A stretch of DNA of 64,000 bases from Methanospirillum purgamenti (GTDB taxonomy: Archaea; Halobacteriota; Methanomicrobia; Methanomicrobiales; Methanospirillaceae): assembly GCF_018502485.1 (NCBI RefSeq), contig NZ_CP075546.1; one strand, given 5' to 3'. Numbering within the stretch: position 1 is the stretch's first letter; each line of letters opens with the position of its first letter. The position numbers and the translations under genes were made by a program. The notes below the pieces were generated by a model that was not told the origin of the DNA, did no database searches, and saw only the letters and a program-made list of their open reading frames with translations. Of this stretch, positions 16,998 through 25,600 are shown piece after piece.

Positions 16998-17026
16998 TTC
17001 GCGAACGTAAGAGTGAGCACAAGGAT
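16998..17026. repeat. Second copy of the ACGTAAGAGTG repeat
   Basis: ATTCGCGAACGTAAGAGTGA and the following GCACAAGGATA match 8867-8894 except for a few bases. The left part forms the palindrome TTCGCGAA. The surrounding 417-bp gap (16783-17199) holds no gene I can support; frames on both strands there lack motifs. Two copies 8 kb apart flank the decayed island and could be protein-binding sites or ends of a lost element. Confidence 0.35.
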
Positions 17027-17199
17027 AAATAGGGCATGTAATAATCACACAATAATTTACCATATAATCCATGAACAGAAATATTGTACCATTTCAGAAG
17101 CCCTCTGTGAAGTATTCCTAGAGATTCTTTACCGATATCACTATATCATTTCTAATCCGGAGTATGTCAAAGAAAAAAGATGAATCGAGGAAAAGAGAT

Positions 17200-17628
17200 T
17201 TAATTATCCTCACGCTTCAATGTCGAGATGAAGACATATGTTTCATCTCCATCATTGAAACTATTGAGATTCATCTCATCGGATCCGATCATTGTACCAA
17301 TTACCGTGCCTCCGGGATAATCTACAATATAGATCGTTCCGTCAACGGTAATGATTCCTGCAAAATCTTCTCTCCCAGGTTCATCTCCCTCGAATTGGTA
17401 TTCTTTATAACCAATAAATGACTGCCCCTTTTGTTCAGTAATATTGTAGATCATTGAATCTTCAGTAAATCCCAAACCTACCATGTACCCCGAGGATGTC
17501 CCTTTCCAAATTCCGGTTAAATTGGGAATGGAATCAGGATTAATTACCGCCGTTTCAGCAGCGGTTGTCAGGATCGAACAACCAAGAACCCCAAGAACGA
17601 TCACGAGGATAGCCCATGCAATCTTCAT
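17200..17628 (-). CDS. Secreted small beta-rich protein
   Basis: A 142-aa protein with an N-terminal signal peptide (MKIAWAILVIVLGVLGC, with a cysteine that could be a lipobox: VLGC). The mature part begins near AETAVINPDS and reads as a beta-barrel-like fold: LTGIWKGTSSGYMVG, then ITEQKGQSFIGYKEY, GREDFAGIITVDGTIYIVDY, and TVIGTMIGSDEMNLNSF. Similar small secreted proteins with the WKGTSSGY and FIGYKEY segments occur in several methanogens; the role is unknown. I chose the ATG at 17628 over 17652, since it begins the signal peptide directly and a TATA-like stretch lies near 17655-17668. It is a single gene. Confidence 0.65.
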   Translation of the reverse strand: MKIAWAILVIVLGVLGCSILTTAAETAVINPDSIPNLTGIWKGTSSGYMVGLGFTEDSMIYNITEQKGQSFIGYKEYQFEGDEPGREDFAGIITVDGTIYIVDYPGGTVIGTMIGSDEMNLNSFNDGDETYVFISTLKREDN

Positions 17629-17938
17629 ACTGAACCATCTCATACGCACCATTTAATACTTTGGTTCAGATCCGCCATTCAAAGATCTGTCCTTATTTCT
17701 GATTTTTATAAATCATAGACAAATGTAGCCAGGGCATCCTATGAATGGACCGAGATAAGTATCAATAACCTATAAAAGGAATCAATCTTCAAATAACAAT
17801 ACATCTACCGCTCAGCATAGTCATCCTTAAAACTGTGAAATCTATCGACATTAGAAAGACATGTGACCGTTAAGGGCATAAATATGCATGAGCAGTTCAG
17901 ATTATTAAATTGGTAACGGTTAGAACTCGTTGTCCTGA

Positions 17939-18021
17939 TGCGGGGAAAGGGAGTCGAACCCTTGAACTCCTACGAGAAACGCTCTTGAGGCGTTCGCCTT
18001 TGACCACTTGGCTATCCCCGC
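17939..18021 (-). tRNA. tRNA-Leu (anticodon CAA)
   Basis: On the minus strand, an 83-nt class II tRNA: acceptor GCGGGGA pairs with TCCCCGC; the D arm is GCCAAGTGGTCAAAGGC; the anticodon arm AACGC-CTCAAGA-GCGTT gives anticodon CAA, reading UUG; a long variable arm TCTCGTAGGAG; the T arm AAGGG-TTCGACT-CCCTT. The discriminator base is A and the CCA end is not encoded. No intron. It stands alone between a secreted protein gene and a sensor gene. Confidence 0.95.
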
Positions 18022-18251
18022 ACAATAAGAAGAAGAGATGGTATGGAAGATATCCACACCAAGCTGACACTTATAGGTTATACTGGATCCTATTTCTAGG
18101 TTCCTCATTTGAGTTGTTAATTAACCCAGAATTACCGGAATATTCAAATATTGAATCACATCCTACTCATTACCACATAATAAAAAAGACCGGAACAATA
18201 AAATACTATAATTCTGAATAAAAGGTTCTTTAAACCAGCAAGTAATACCCC

Positions 18252-20771
18252 ATGTATATGGGCAGGGGATGGTCCTGGTATGGCTTTTTTATCGGTTTCA
18301 TCCTAATCCTCATATTGCTTTCTCCAGCTCTTGGTATAATCACTGAAAATTCTGAAAAACCATCAGTAATCCTTTTTCTTCATTCCTACCATCCGACATA
18401 TCGTTGGACTAGTGACATCACAACAGGATTTTTAGAGGCTGTTGGGGATATCGGGCCAGACAGCCGTATCGCTATAGAATACTTAGACTGGAAAAATTAC
18501 CAGTCTGATGAATCGTTACAACTACAGAAAGAAATTCTCTCATATAAATATGGCAAAGAATCTGTCAGGCTCATCATTACTGCTGACGACACTGCTTTGC
18601 AATTTATTCTTAATAACCGGGAAACTTTGTTCCCAGATGTGCCGATCGTCTTCACTGGTCTGAACGGATATGAGGAACTCCATCCAGATACCTATGACAA
18701 GGTAACCGGCATTGTTACAGCAATTAATCCAAAAGAAACCCTGGAGACAATGATCTCGCTATTCCCAGACACGACAGATATCTGGATAGTCTCTGAGGAA
18801 ACAGAGAGCGGAAATGAGATTAGACGAACAATCCATGAGGCAACAAAAACCCTGTCTGCTGACATAGTGTATCATGATGTCGGAAATGGGACAGTTGAAG
18901 AAATTTACAATCAGATGGAAAGACTTCCCCCACATTCCCTCATTATCCTGGGAAATTTTTCACGGGATACAGCAGGAAAGGTCACAGATATAAGTCTGTT
19001 TGCGGAAAATATCGCGAAGCACAGTTCTGTTCCCATTTTCATACTTTATGACTTCCATAGTGGCAAAGGGACTCTTGGGGGGAGCATTATTTCTGCTAAG
19101 CACCAGGGAACACTTGCAGGAGAAATGGCTCGTGAGATTCTCAACGGAAGAAATGTGAATGAGATCCCGATGAACCTCAACGATTCAACATCATATGTTT
19201 TCGATGCTGAAGTTTTGAAAAAATATGGAATTTCTGAAAACCGTATTCCTCCGGATAGTATTCTCATAAATAAAAAACCTGAAGTAATTGATGTATATTT
19301 CAGAGAGTTGGTAACAGCAATTGTCATCATCATAATACTTGCTTGTTCATTGGTTGTCCTCCTCTATCTCATGCATCAACGAAGAAAAACAGAGCATCTG
19401 ATGCAGACTTTCATAAATACGCTCCCAGGCTACGTATTTTTCAAAGATATAAAAGGGAGGTACCAGATAGCAAACCAGCGATTGCTTGATTCTTTCAAAC
19501 ATGATTCACAGGAACTCATCGGATCAACAGATGAGGACATTTTTCCCCATCAACTTGCAGAAGAATACCAAAAGAATGATATGACTGTTATCACCTCAAA
19601 AAAGCCCTTGTACATAGAAGAAGATGTTGAAATTACTCCTGGTATCAGGATTCCACATTCCACAAGAAAAGTACCATTCCTGGATGAACATGGTCAGGTT
19701 ATTGGTCTCATCGGTTTATCCGTTGACATATCAGAACTAAAAAAAGCCCATCATGCATTGGAGGAAAGCAGCAGAAAACACTACAATCTTTTTGAACTTG
19801 GCTGGGAAGCTATCTTTCTGATTGAGAAAGGTACAGGAAACATTCTAGAAGCAAACTCTGCAGCTTCTGAAATGTATGGGTACTCTCACGATGAACTCCT
19901 GAAGATGAGATATCAGGAACTCTCCATGACACAGGGTATCATCGAAAAGATTGACAACAAAAAACCAAGTGAAGTCTTCTCTATACCTGTTACCTATCAT
20001 ATCAGAAGGGATAAGAGCTCTTTTCCGGTTGAAATCGTGGGAAGATTTTTTGAATGGAATGGGAAATGGGTTTTCGTAGCGGCAATCAGGGATATTACTG
20101 AACGGATACGGGATCAAAAAGCATTACAAAAAGCAACTGAAAAGATCAACCTTTTTAATTATCTCACCCGGACAACTATCAACAACCAGCTCTTTATCCT
20201 TCGTGGATACCTGGATTTTGCAATAGATGTTGTTCAAAACACCGATGCTGAAAAATACCTGGAACGAAGTAGAAATGCTGTACGTGCTATTGATCGTCTG
20301 GTTATATTTATGAAATATTACCAGGATCTCGGATTAAAACCAGCGGTCTGGCAAAATGTGGAAGAGGTGTTTATCTACGCCATCTCTCATGTGAGCATGG
20401 CAGGAATAACAAGAGAACTCGCAGTTCCTGGCCTTTTCATTTATGCTGATCCATTTCTTGAGAAAGTGTTCATGCATCTTGTTGAGAATTCACGACTCCA
20501 TGGAGGTAATGTTCAAATAATTCGTATCAGGACAGAACAGGATGGAGATGACCTGCTTTTAATATATGAAGATGATGGAGTCGGGATTTCACCTGAAAAT
20601 AAAGAACAGATTTTATCGTTCAGTCTTGAAGGAAAATCAGGGATAGGGCTGATTCTGGTCAGGGAAATTCTAGCTATAACCGGGATTTCCATCACGGAAA
20701 CCGGAGAATATGGAAAAGGTTCACGATTTGTAATGAGGATTCCAAAGGGCGGATACCGTTTTGAGAAATAA
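18252..20771 (+). CDS. Membrane sensor: ABC-binding-like domain, two PAS, kinase-like ATPase
   Basis: An 839-aa receptor. Residues ~13-32 form a signal or membrane segment, ~38-340 an extracytoplasmic ABC-type solute-binding-like domain (VILFLHSYHPTYRWTSDITT, later IVFTGLNGYEEL), and ~355-378 a second membrane segment. Two PAS domains follow (~390-500 and ~520-620), then a kinase-like core. The ATPase domain is intact: VENSRLHGGN, EDDGVGIS, GKSGIGLILVREI. In the dimerisation helix, NYLTRTTINNQLFILRGYLD has Thr where the related kinase at 11607-12983 has His (LTRHD), so the usual phospho-acceptor is missing. It may signal by another residue, pair with a partner kinase, or be inactive. No partner gene is adjacent. 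Confidence 0.85.
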   Translation: MYMGRGWSWYGFFIGFILILILLSPALGIITENSEKPSVILFLHSYHPTYRWTSDITTGFLEAVGDIGPDSRIAIEYLDWKNYQSDESLQLQKEILSYKYGKESVRLIITADDTALQFILNNRETLFPDVPIVFTGLNGYEELHPDTYDKVTGIVTAINPKETLETMISLFPDTTDIWIVSEETESGNEIRRTIHEATKTLSADIVYHDVGNGTVEEIYNQMERLPPHSLIILGNFSRDTAGKVTDISLFAENIAKHSSVPIFILYDFHSGKGTLGGSIISAKHQGTLAGEMAREILNGRNVNEIPMNLNDSTSYVFDAEVLKKYGISENRIPPDSILINKKPEVIDVYFRELVTAIVIIIILACSLVVLLYLMHQRRKTEHLMQTFINTLPGYVFFKDIKGRYQIANQRLLDSFKHDSQELIGSTDEDIFPHQLAEEYQKNDMTVITSKKPLYIEEDVEITPGIRIPHSTRKVPFLDEHGQVIGLIGLSVDISELKKAHHALEESSRKHYNLFELGWEAIFLIEKGTGNILEANSAASEMYGYSHDELLKMRYQELSMTQGIIEKIDNKKPSEVFSIPVTYHIRRDKSSFPVEIVGRFFEWNGKWVFVAAIRDITERIRDQKALQKATEKINLFNYLTRTTINNQLFILRGYLDFAIDVVQNTDAEKYLERSRNAVRAIDRLVIFMKYYQDLGLKPAVWQNVEEVFIYAISHVSMAGITRELAVPGLFIYADPFLEKVFMHLVENSRLHGGNVQIIRIRTEQDGDDLLLIYEDDGVGISPENKEQILSFSLEGKSGIGLILVREILAITGISITETGEYGKGSRFVMRIPKGGYRFEK

Positions 20772-20782
20772 ATATTGAATGG

Positions 20783-23700
20783 TTACATAAAATCTGCAAG
20801 ACCCATCTGTTCTATCTTTTCTTCACCAAAGGTTGACTCGATGTTCATATCGATAACTTCAATCCGCTGACGGGTATATTCAGAAATATTGTACTCTTCA
20901 CAGATCTTTTTTGACATTTCCAGATACTTTTTCACGGACCCTTCGTGGACGGTTGGAATGATATTGCCACCACACCGGCATTTTCCAGCAAGAGGCATCC
21001 GGCGATAACTGGTATTACACTTGGTGCATCTGAATTTTTGTTTTGCAAAGGCCGAAAGATTTCCTTGGAGATCCCGGATAAAATGGGTCTTCAGCACACG
21101 TTCTGCGACATCATGTTCATCAACCGCCCTGATTCGTTTGGCAAGGGATAATTCACAATCCAGTTTGTCAAGCATCGACTGGAGCTGGGTGTACATCGTC
21201 TCGAGTGGACCGCCAGAGATATCAGATGTGTCGTGGGTAAAAAAGAATCCCTCGATTTGTGCCGGAGTGTTCAGTCTTCGTTCCACTCTGTCAACCAGGT
21301 TTTCCACATCTTTCGCATTACCATACCTGAGTGCTGTCTCATACACCTCTATCGGATACGTGGGGCAGACATCCAGATTATGGCTCTCCTTGTCTATCTC
21401 AGTAGGAGTGATTCTGCTTGTCAGAACAAGGGGTGCATCCATCGAGCCCCCCCTCGTAACCGGAAGAAACGAGCGGGAAAAGTTCATCAGACCATCGAGG
21501 AGCATCATAACACAATCTTCGTCGCCGTCACACTGTCCGGTGAAAATACCGTTTGCAACCACATTATGATCCGTATCAACCGTCAGGCAATACACCCGTT
21601 CATCCTCACAGGGAACATAATCAATCGCAATGATCCTATCACTGATTACAATTCCCCCTTCCCACAGAGGAACTGCATCTCCAATTGATACCTCTAATGC
21701 CCGGATCTTCCTGAGGTATGAAACATCCCAGACCAGCATTGCATGATCAGGGGTGACCAACAGGTTTTTTCCCCGTGAAGTAGTGAACTGGATAAGATTC
21801 GCAGGAGATTTATGAACCGAAACTGATGTTACTTTTCGAAGATGGGGGATACCTCCGGTATCTACACTCCTGGCATACGAAAGCCGGCAGGGATCGGCAT
21901 AGAAGGTTCCGATACAGTCAATCCCGGCCTGTGAGAGATCAAGGTGTTCGAGTACAAACCGTCGGATGGGTATCTCTTTTAGCATCCCCTCTTCATAGAC
22001 TTCAATAAGTGTATCTCCATGAAAGCAGTTTCTCCGTTTTGCTGCATGAAAAAAGGGATGTCCATACCCCACATTTGCCTTTGAAAAACCAACAATTCTA
22101 GCAAGGACTCCGGCACTGGTATGGGGAGCGAGTCCGATTACGAGATGACCAACAAGATCCTGACGTTTTTCCAGATTGTAAAAGGGGGGCAATCCATATA
22201 CTTTGGAGAGAAGGTCGTCAATAAAACAGGCACAGGAATAGAGATAATCACCACACCCTTCAGGAACCAGGATATCCTGTGGCGGAAGCTCAAGAACCTG
22301 GTCAGGATTTTGAAGAGGGACCCCATAGATATCGGTTTCATACCCCAGATCACGCAATCGTTCGACAGAAACCCCGACTTCCCGCGGCCTGAAATGGGTC
22401 AGGGGCATATCAATAATGTCAAACCTGACCGTACCATCCTTGAACACAAACAAGTTATGAGAAGATCTGAGGATTCCTTTCTCAATCAATTCGACGGGTT
22501 TATTCCGGGAGACAAGTCCTTTTACCCCTTTGACCAGGTCGAGATCCCGATCCCTGATTCCAAGATTTCCAAGTGCCTGCTGAAACAATTGTCGGACATT
22601 TACCGTATACTGTCTCACTGAAACCGGTTCCATACCACACTGGGGACAAACCGTCCCCTGGATTTCTATGTTACAGCGTGAACAGGATAAAACCGGTTCA
22701 GTATGTGACCCACAAGAACATCGGTTCAGCCATGTCTCAGTTCTACATGCCGGACATCTACGGACACCCATTTCAAGTTGAAGGCTCCCTCCTTCGGTAT
22801 TAGCCTGGTATGCATATTTTGACGCTTCCTGCACAGACCGTCGGGACCCTCCTGCCTCTCCAACCGGAAAAAGGACATGTGGAGCAGGTTTCATTTCACG
22901 TGGTTTTGACTTACCCGGTCTGCCCATCCTTCCCCCGATTCTGGTTCCGGCTTTTGATCTCATCTTCATCCCAGAGAGAAACTGAACGAGATCCAGACTT
23001 GATTCGGGAAGATTACCCTCCCATGCAGAGGACAGAGAGAGGGTGGCATCAAGACCAAGACACCGACAAAAGATATGATTCGGATGGATTTGGATGACAG
23101 ACTCCCTTACGGTATGTTCACACAAAATTCGTTCAAGAAATTCCTTTATTTCCGGATCAAAAGGGAAAGAGAGGATACCATCCTGTATTGCCCCATCCTG
23201 ATGAATATATTCTGCAAGTCTTTTTATCTCTGATGAAGAGAGATCATCCCAGAGATATAAAAAGTCAGGATGAAGATAAAGTCCGGACTCACATTGTGCT
23301 ATTGCCTCATCCTCATCTACCGGACGGGTAGTCCCTCCTTCTAATCGCCACCAGGATTCACAATATGCTGAAGGGACAAGTACATGGTTATTTTCCATGA
23401 ACTCCCCGTAACTTATGAGGATTTCACCAACATCAATGATTGAACTCACCTGGTTTTGGAGTTCTCTTGCTAGTTTTGCATTCCGGACCCTGACGACATC
23501 ACCATTAATGAGTCTGACCGTAGGGCCCTGAATACTGTCAACCGGAGAGATCCCCGCAGCTTTTCCTGGTCGTTCAATCTTCATCTGGGTCCCGACAGCC
23601 AGAAAATCACCAAGAATATGAAGGGTGGCTGGATGGAGTCCGGCTGCAGCAAGACCAGTATTCCTGGATCGGCCATATACCAGTCTGAATCCGCCCTCTC

Positions 23701-24643
23701 TCATCGGATATGAAAAAACCGGTCTACCTCCGATAAGATCTCTGAGGAATTTATCCTTCGGGTGAATTCCAACTTCTTTTTCGTCGGATGATGAACTTCC
23801 AGCAGTCTGCTGAATCATCTCTTCCAGCCAGTCCCATCCGTCCATCTTCATTTTCCGAACATTTTTCAGAACTTTTGGAGCTTTTAATGCCAGACCCTCT
23901 GCGATAACGAGAGCCATACCCCCCCTGACCGTGTTGGTTTCCACTCGCTCCAGATTCCGGTGACCAGATACCTCTTCTTTTTCGGTAGGTTCTCCATCGA
24001 TACAGACCGGACAGTTGCTGATAATAAGTCGCATCTCCCGTTCGGATGGGAGATACTGCAGACTCATGATGGAGTTATATTGACGTATCTCTTCGATGTA
24101 TCGTTCAATTTCCTCTTCCCGCGGCTTATATTTGGAAATACCAAGAATGTTTCTGACATAATCGCCCACAAGCACTGACAGAGCCTGAGCAGTTCCTCCT
24201 GCACTCCGTATTGGCCCAGCATAGTATATTGAAAGGTATTCAGAGCCATCATCGTTCTTTTTAATAGCAACCTTGGCAATTCCCTCAATAGGAGCTGAAA
24301 CCACTCCTTCAGTCAGAAGTGCCATGGATGTCCGGATGGCGTGATCTAAAATCTCTTCCTTATTGGTTTCTCCAAACTTTTTCGCTGCGAAATCATCTCC
24401 AATATGTAAAGCAGCTTCTTCTCGGGACATTTCTGCTTCAAGCTCACGGATTCTAGTAGCAACACCGGTGATACCCACCTGTGCTTCAACCCGATCAGCA
24501 AGATCATTTGCTATTGGAATTTCCACATGGGTTTCTGGATCAATTCCGGTCTTTCTTGCCGCCTGTGCAACTTCCATGGCTTTTGCAAGATCTGCATTCA
24601 GCCGGTCATAATATGCCTGCATGTGGGGAGAAATTTCGGTCAT
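20783..24643 (-). CDS. polC: DNA polymerase D large catalytic subunit (DP2), intein-containing
   Basis: The 1286-aa precursor holds the large subunit of the archaeal family D replicative polymerase. Seen in order: the N-terminal SPHMQAYYDRLNADLAKAME, the conserved YYAGPIRSAGGTAQALSVLV, a zinc-finger cluster around RRCPACRTE and CSRCNIEIQGTVCPQCG, the catalytic region RRN-[intein]-CDGDEDCVMM whose Asp residues belong to the active site, and the C-terminal zinc finger CTKCNTSYRR with CRCGGN. Without the 165-residue intein the protein is 1121 aa, normal for the family. It needs the small exonuclease subunit DP1, which is not in the window. It is the last gene of a minus-strand run after the DnaJ-TPR gene (31-bp gap). 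Confidence 0.97.
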   Translation of the reverse strand: MTEISPHMQAYYDRLNADLAKAMEVAQAARKTGIDPETHVEIPIANDLADRVEAQVGITGVATRIRELEAEMSREEAALHIGDDFAAKKFGETNKEEILDHAIRTSMALLTEGVVSAPIEGIAKVAIKKNDDGSEYLSIYYAGPIRSAGGTAQALSVLVGDYVRNILGISKYKPREEEIERYIEEIRQYNSIMSLQYLPSEREMRLIISNCPVCIDGEPTEKEEVSGHRNLERVETNTVRGGMALVIAEGLALKAPKVLKNVRKMKMDGWDWLEEMIQQTAGSSSSDEKEVGIHPKDKFLRDLIGGRPVFSYPMREGGFRLVYGRSRNTGLAAAGLHPATLHILGDFLAVGTQMKIERPGKAAGISPVDSIQGPTVRLINGDVVRVRNAKLARELQNQVSSIIDVGEILISYGEFMENNHVLVPSAYCESWWRLEGGTTRPVDEDEAIAQCESGLYLHPDFLYLWDDLSSSEIKRLAEYIHQDGAIQDGILSFPFDPEIKEFLERILCEHTVRESVIQIHPNHIFCRCLGLDATLSLSSAWEGNLPESSLDLVQFLSGMKMRSKAGTRIGGRMGRPGKSKPREMKPAPHVLFPVGEAGGSRRSVQEASKYAYQANTEGGSLQLEMGVRRCPACRTETWLNRCSCGSHTEPVLSCSRCNIEIQGTVCPQCGMEPVSVRQYTVNVRQLFQQALGNLGIRDRDLDLVKGVKGLVSRNKPVELIEKGILRSSHNLFVFKDGTVRFDIIDMPLTHFRPREVGVSVERLRDLGYETDIYGVPLQNPDQVLELPPQDILVPEGCGDYLYSCACFIDDLLSKVYGLPPFYNLEKRQDLVGHLVIGLAPHTSAGVLARIVGFSKANVGYGHPFFHAAKRRNCFHGDTLIEVYEEGMLKEIPIRRFVLEHLDLSQAGIDCIGTFYADPCRLSYARSVDTGGIPHLRKVTSVSVHKSPANLIQFTTSRGKNLLVTPDHAMLVWDVSYLRKIRALEVSIGDAVPLWEGGIVISDRIIAIDYVPCEDERVYCLTVDTDHNVVANGIFTGQCDGDEDCVMMLLDGLMNFSRSFLPVTRGGSMDAPLVLTSRITPTEIDKESHNLDVCPTYPIEVYETALRYGNAKDVENLVDRVERRLNTPAQIEGFFFTHDTSDISGGPLETMYTQLQSMLDKLDCELSLAKRIRAVDEHDVAERVLKTHFIRDLQGNLSAFAKQKFRCTKCNTSYRRMPLAGKCRCGGNIIPTVHEGSVKKYLEMSKKICEEYNISEYTRQRIEVIDMNIESTFGEEKIEQMGLADFM
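21533..22027 (-). other. Mini-intein in DP2 (Pol-II insertion site)
   Basis: Precursor residues 873-1037 (165 aa). The N-terminal splice block starts with Cys (CFHGDTLIEVYEEG), block B contains LVTPDHAMLVW with TPDH, block F is near VYCLTVDTDHNVVANG, and the last residues are FTGQ followed by Cys of the extein. The terminal residue is Gln rather than the usual Asn, as is known for some Pol-II inteins. At 165 residues there is no room for a homing endonuclease, and no LAGLIDADG-like motif is seen. The insertion splits the catalytic NCDGDED motif, so splicing is required for polymerase activity. Confidence 0.92.
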
Positions 24644-24674
24644 GATATTATGATAATAAATTTTTAGTCAGAAT

Positions 24675-25574
24675 TCAGGATAGATTCAGATATGATTCCT
24701 GCATTCCGGTCTCATGGAGAGCATTTGTTAGGAGAGTCCGTAATTCTGGATTACCTGGATGTATCTCAAGACTTTTCTTCAGATATGGGACTGCTTCTTC
24801 ACTTTTACCAGTAGAGTATAACGAAAAACCAAGGCCTGATAACACCTGAACGTCTTCAGGAAATGAAGGGTAGGCCTGAAGAAGCGATTGGGCTCCTGAA
24901 CGGTAATATGGTTCAGCCTGAGCCTTCAGCCCTTTTTCAGACAATTCATCAGCTTTTTTCAATTCAGCAAGACCCTTTGCCCGCCATCCTTCATTAAAAC
25001 CGGGGAGTTTCACAACTGCCTGTTCATAACTTTCAATAGCCTTTTGATACTCCTCTTCATTCATCCACCGGTTTCCTTCTTCAAAGAGATTACGGGCATC
25101 TGCTGCAGCCATTCCATTCATCCACGGAAGAAGAAAGAGTTGGACAAGGATGACAATTGCCATAAAAAGAGTTGTATAGAATATGAGAACCTGAAGTATT
25201 CTGGGAATCGATGATCGTTTTGCTTTTTCTGCTGCCATTTCTGGTGAAGTTTTCGGAGGACGATATGACTGATGAAGATGAGTATAATACCAGGTCCTGG
25301 GATCACGATACCGTCTCCCCCCGCTGTAATATCTACCATAATCAGATTCATCAGCGGCCATCAGAGAAACATCATAATCTTCCCGTTTTTTTGGATCTTT
25401 TAAGACCTGATAGGCTTCATTAACCACTTTAAATAGTTCCTCAGCTTCAGGGCTTCCACAAACATCAGGATGAAGAACTTTCGCCAGTTTTCTATACGAT
25501 GCCGTAATTTCTTCGGGAGAGGCATCCCGTCTGACATTTAAAACCTCGTAATATGACTCACCAGGATTCGGCAT
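24675..25574 (-). CDS. DnaJ-domain TPR membrane protein
   Basis: A 299-aa protein. Residues ~7-70 form a J domain (YYEVLNVRRDASPEEITASY, with the HPD motif in LHPDVCG). A linker follows, then one membrane helix at about 126-150 (VLIFYTTLFMAIVILVQLFL), and three to four TPR-like repeats from ~165 to the end (WMNEEEYQKAIESYEQAV; GNPELRTLLTNALHETG). The J domain should stimulate an Hsp70 partner, and the TPRs bind proteins; which side of the membrane each faces is unclear. It sits between the aconitase X and polC genes with 26- and 31-bp gaps, so it is part of that transcript. A link to either function is not known. Confidence 0.82.
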   Translation of the reverse strand: MPNPGESYYEVLNVRRDASPEEITASYRKLAKVLHPDVCGSPEAEELFKVVNEAYQVLKDPKKREDYDVSLMAADESDYGRYYSGGRRYRDPRTWYYTHLHQSYRPPKTSPEMAAEKAKRSSIPRILQVLIFYTTLFMAIVILVQLFLLPWMNGMAAADARNLFEEGNRWMNEEEYQKAIESYEQAVVKLPGFNEGWRAKGLAELKKADELSEKGLKAQAEPYYRSGAQSLLQAYPSFPEDVQVLSGLGFSLYSTGKSEEAVPYLKKSLEIHPGNPELRTLLTNALHETGMQESYLNLS

Positions 25575-25600
25575 CGATATTATTCAGTATCAGGATACTA

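Noticed and set aside
17939..18021. Intron in tRNA-Leu
   Set aside because: The anticodon arm is continuous with a normal 7-base loop and 5-bp stem; the extra length is the class II variable arm.
21021..21569. 182-codon plus-strand frame within polC
   Set aside because: It is antisense to conserved DP2 and intein sequence, so it is a shadow.
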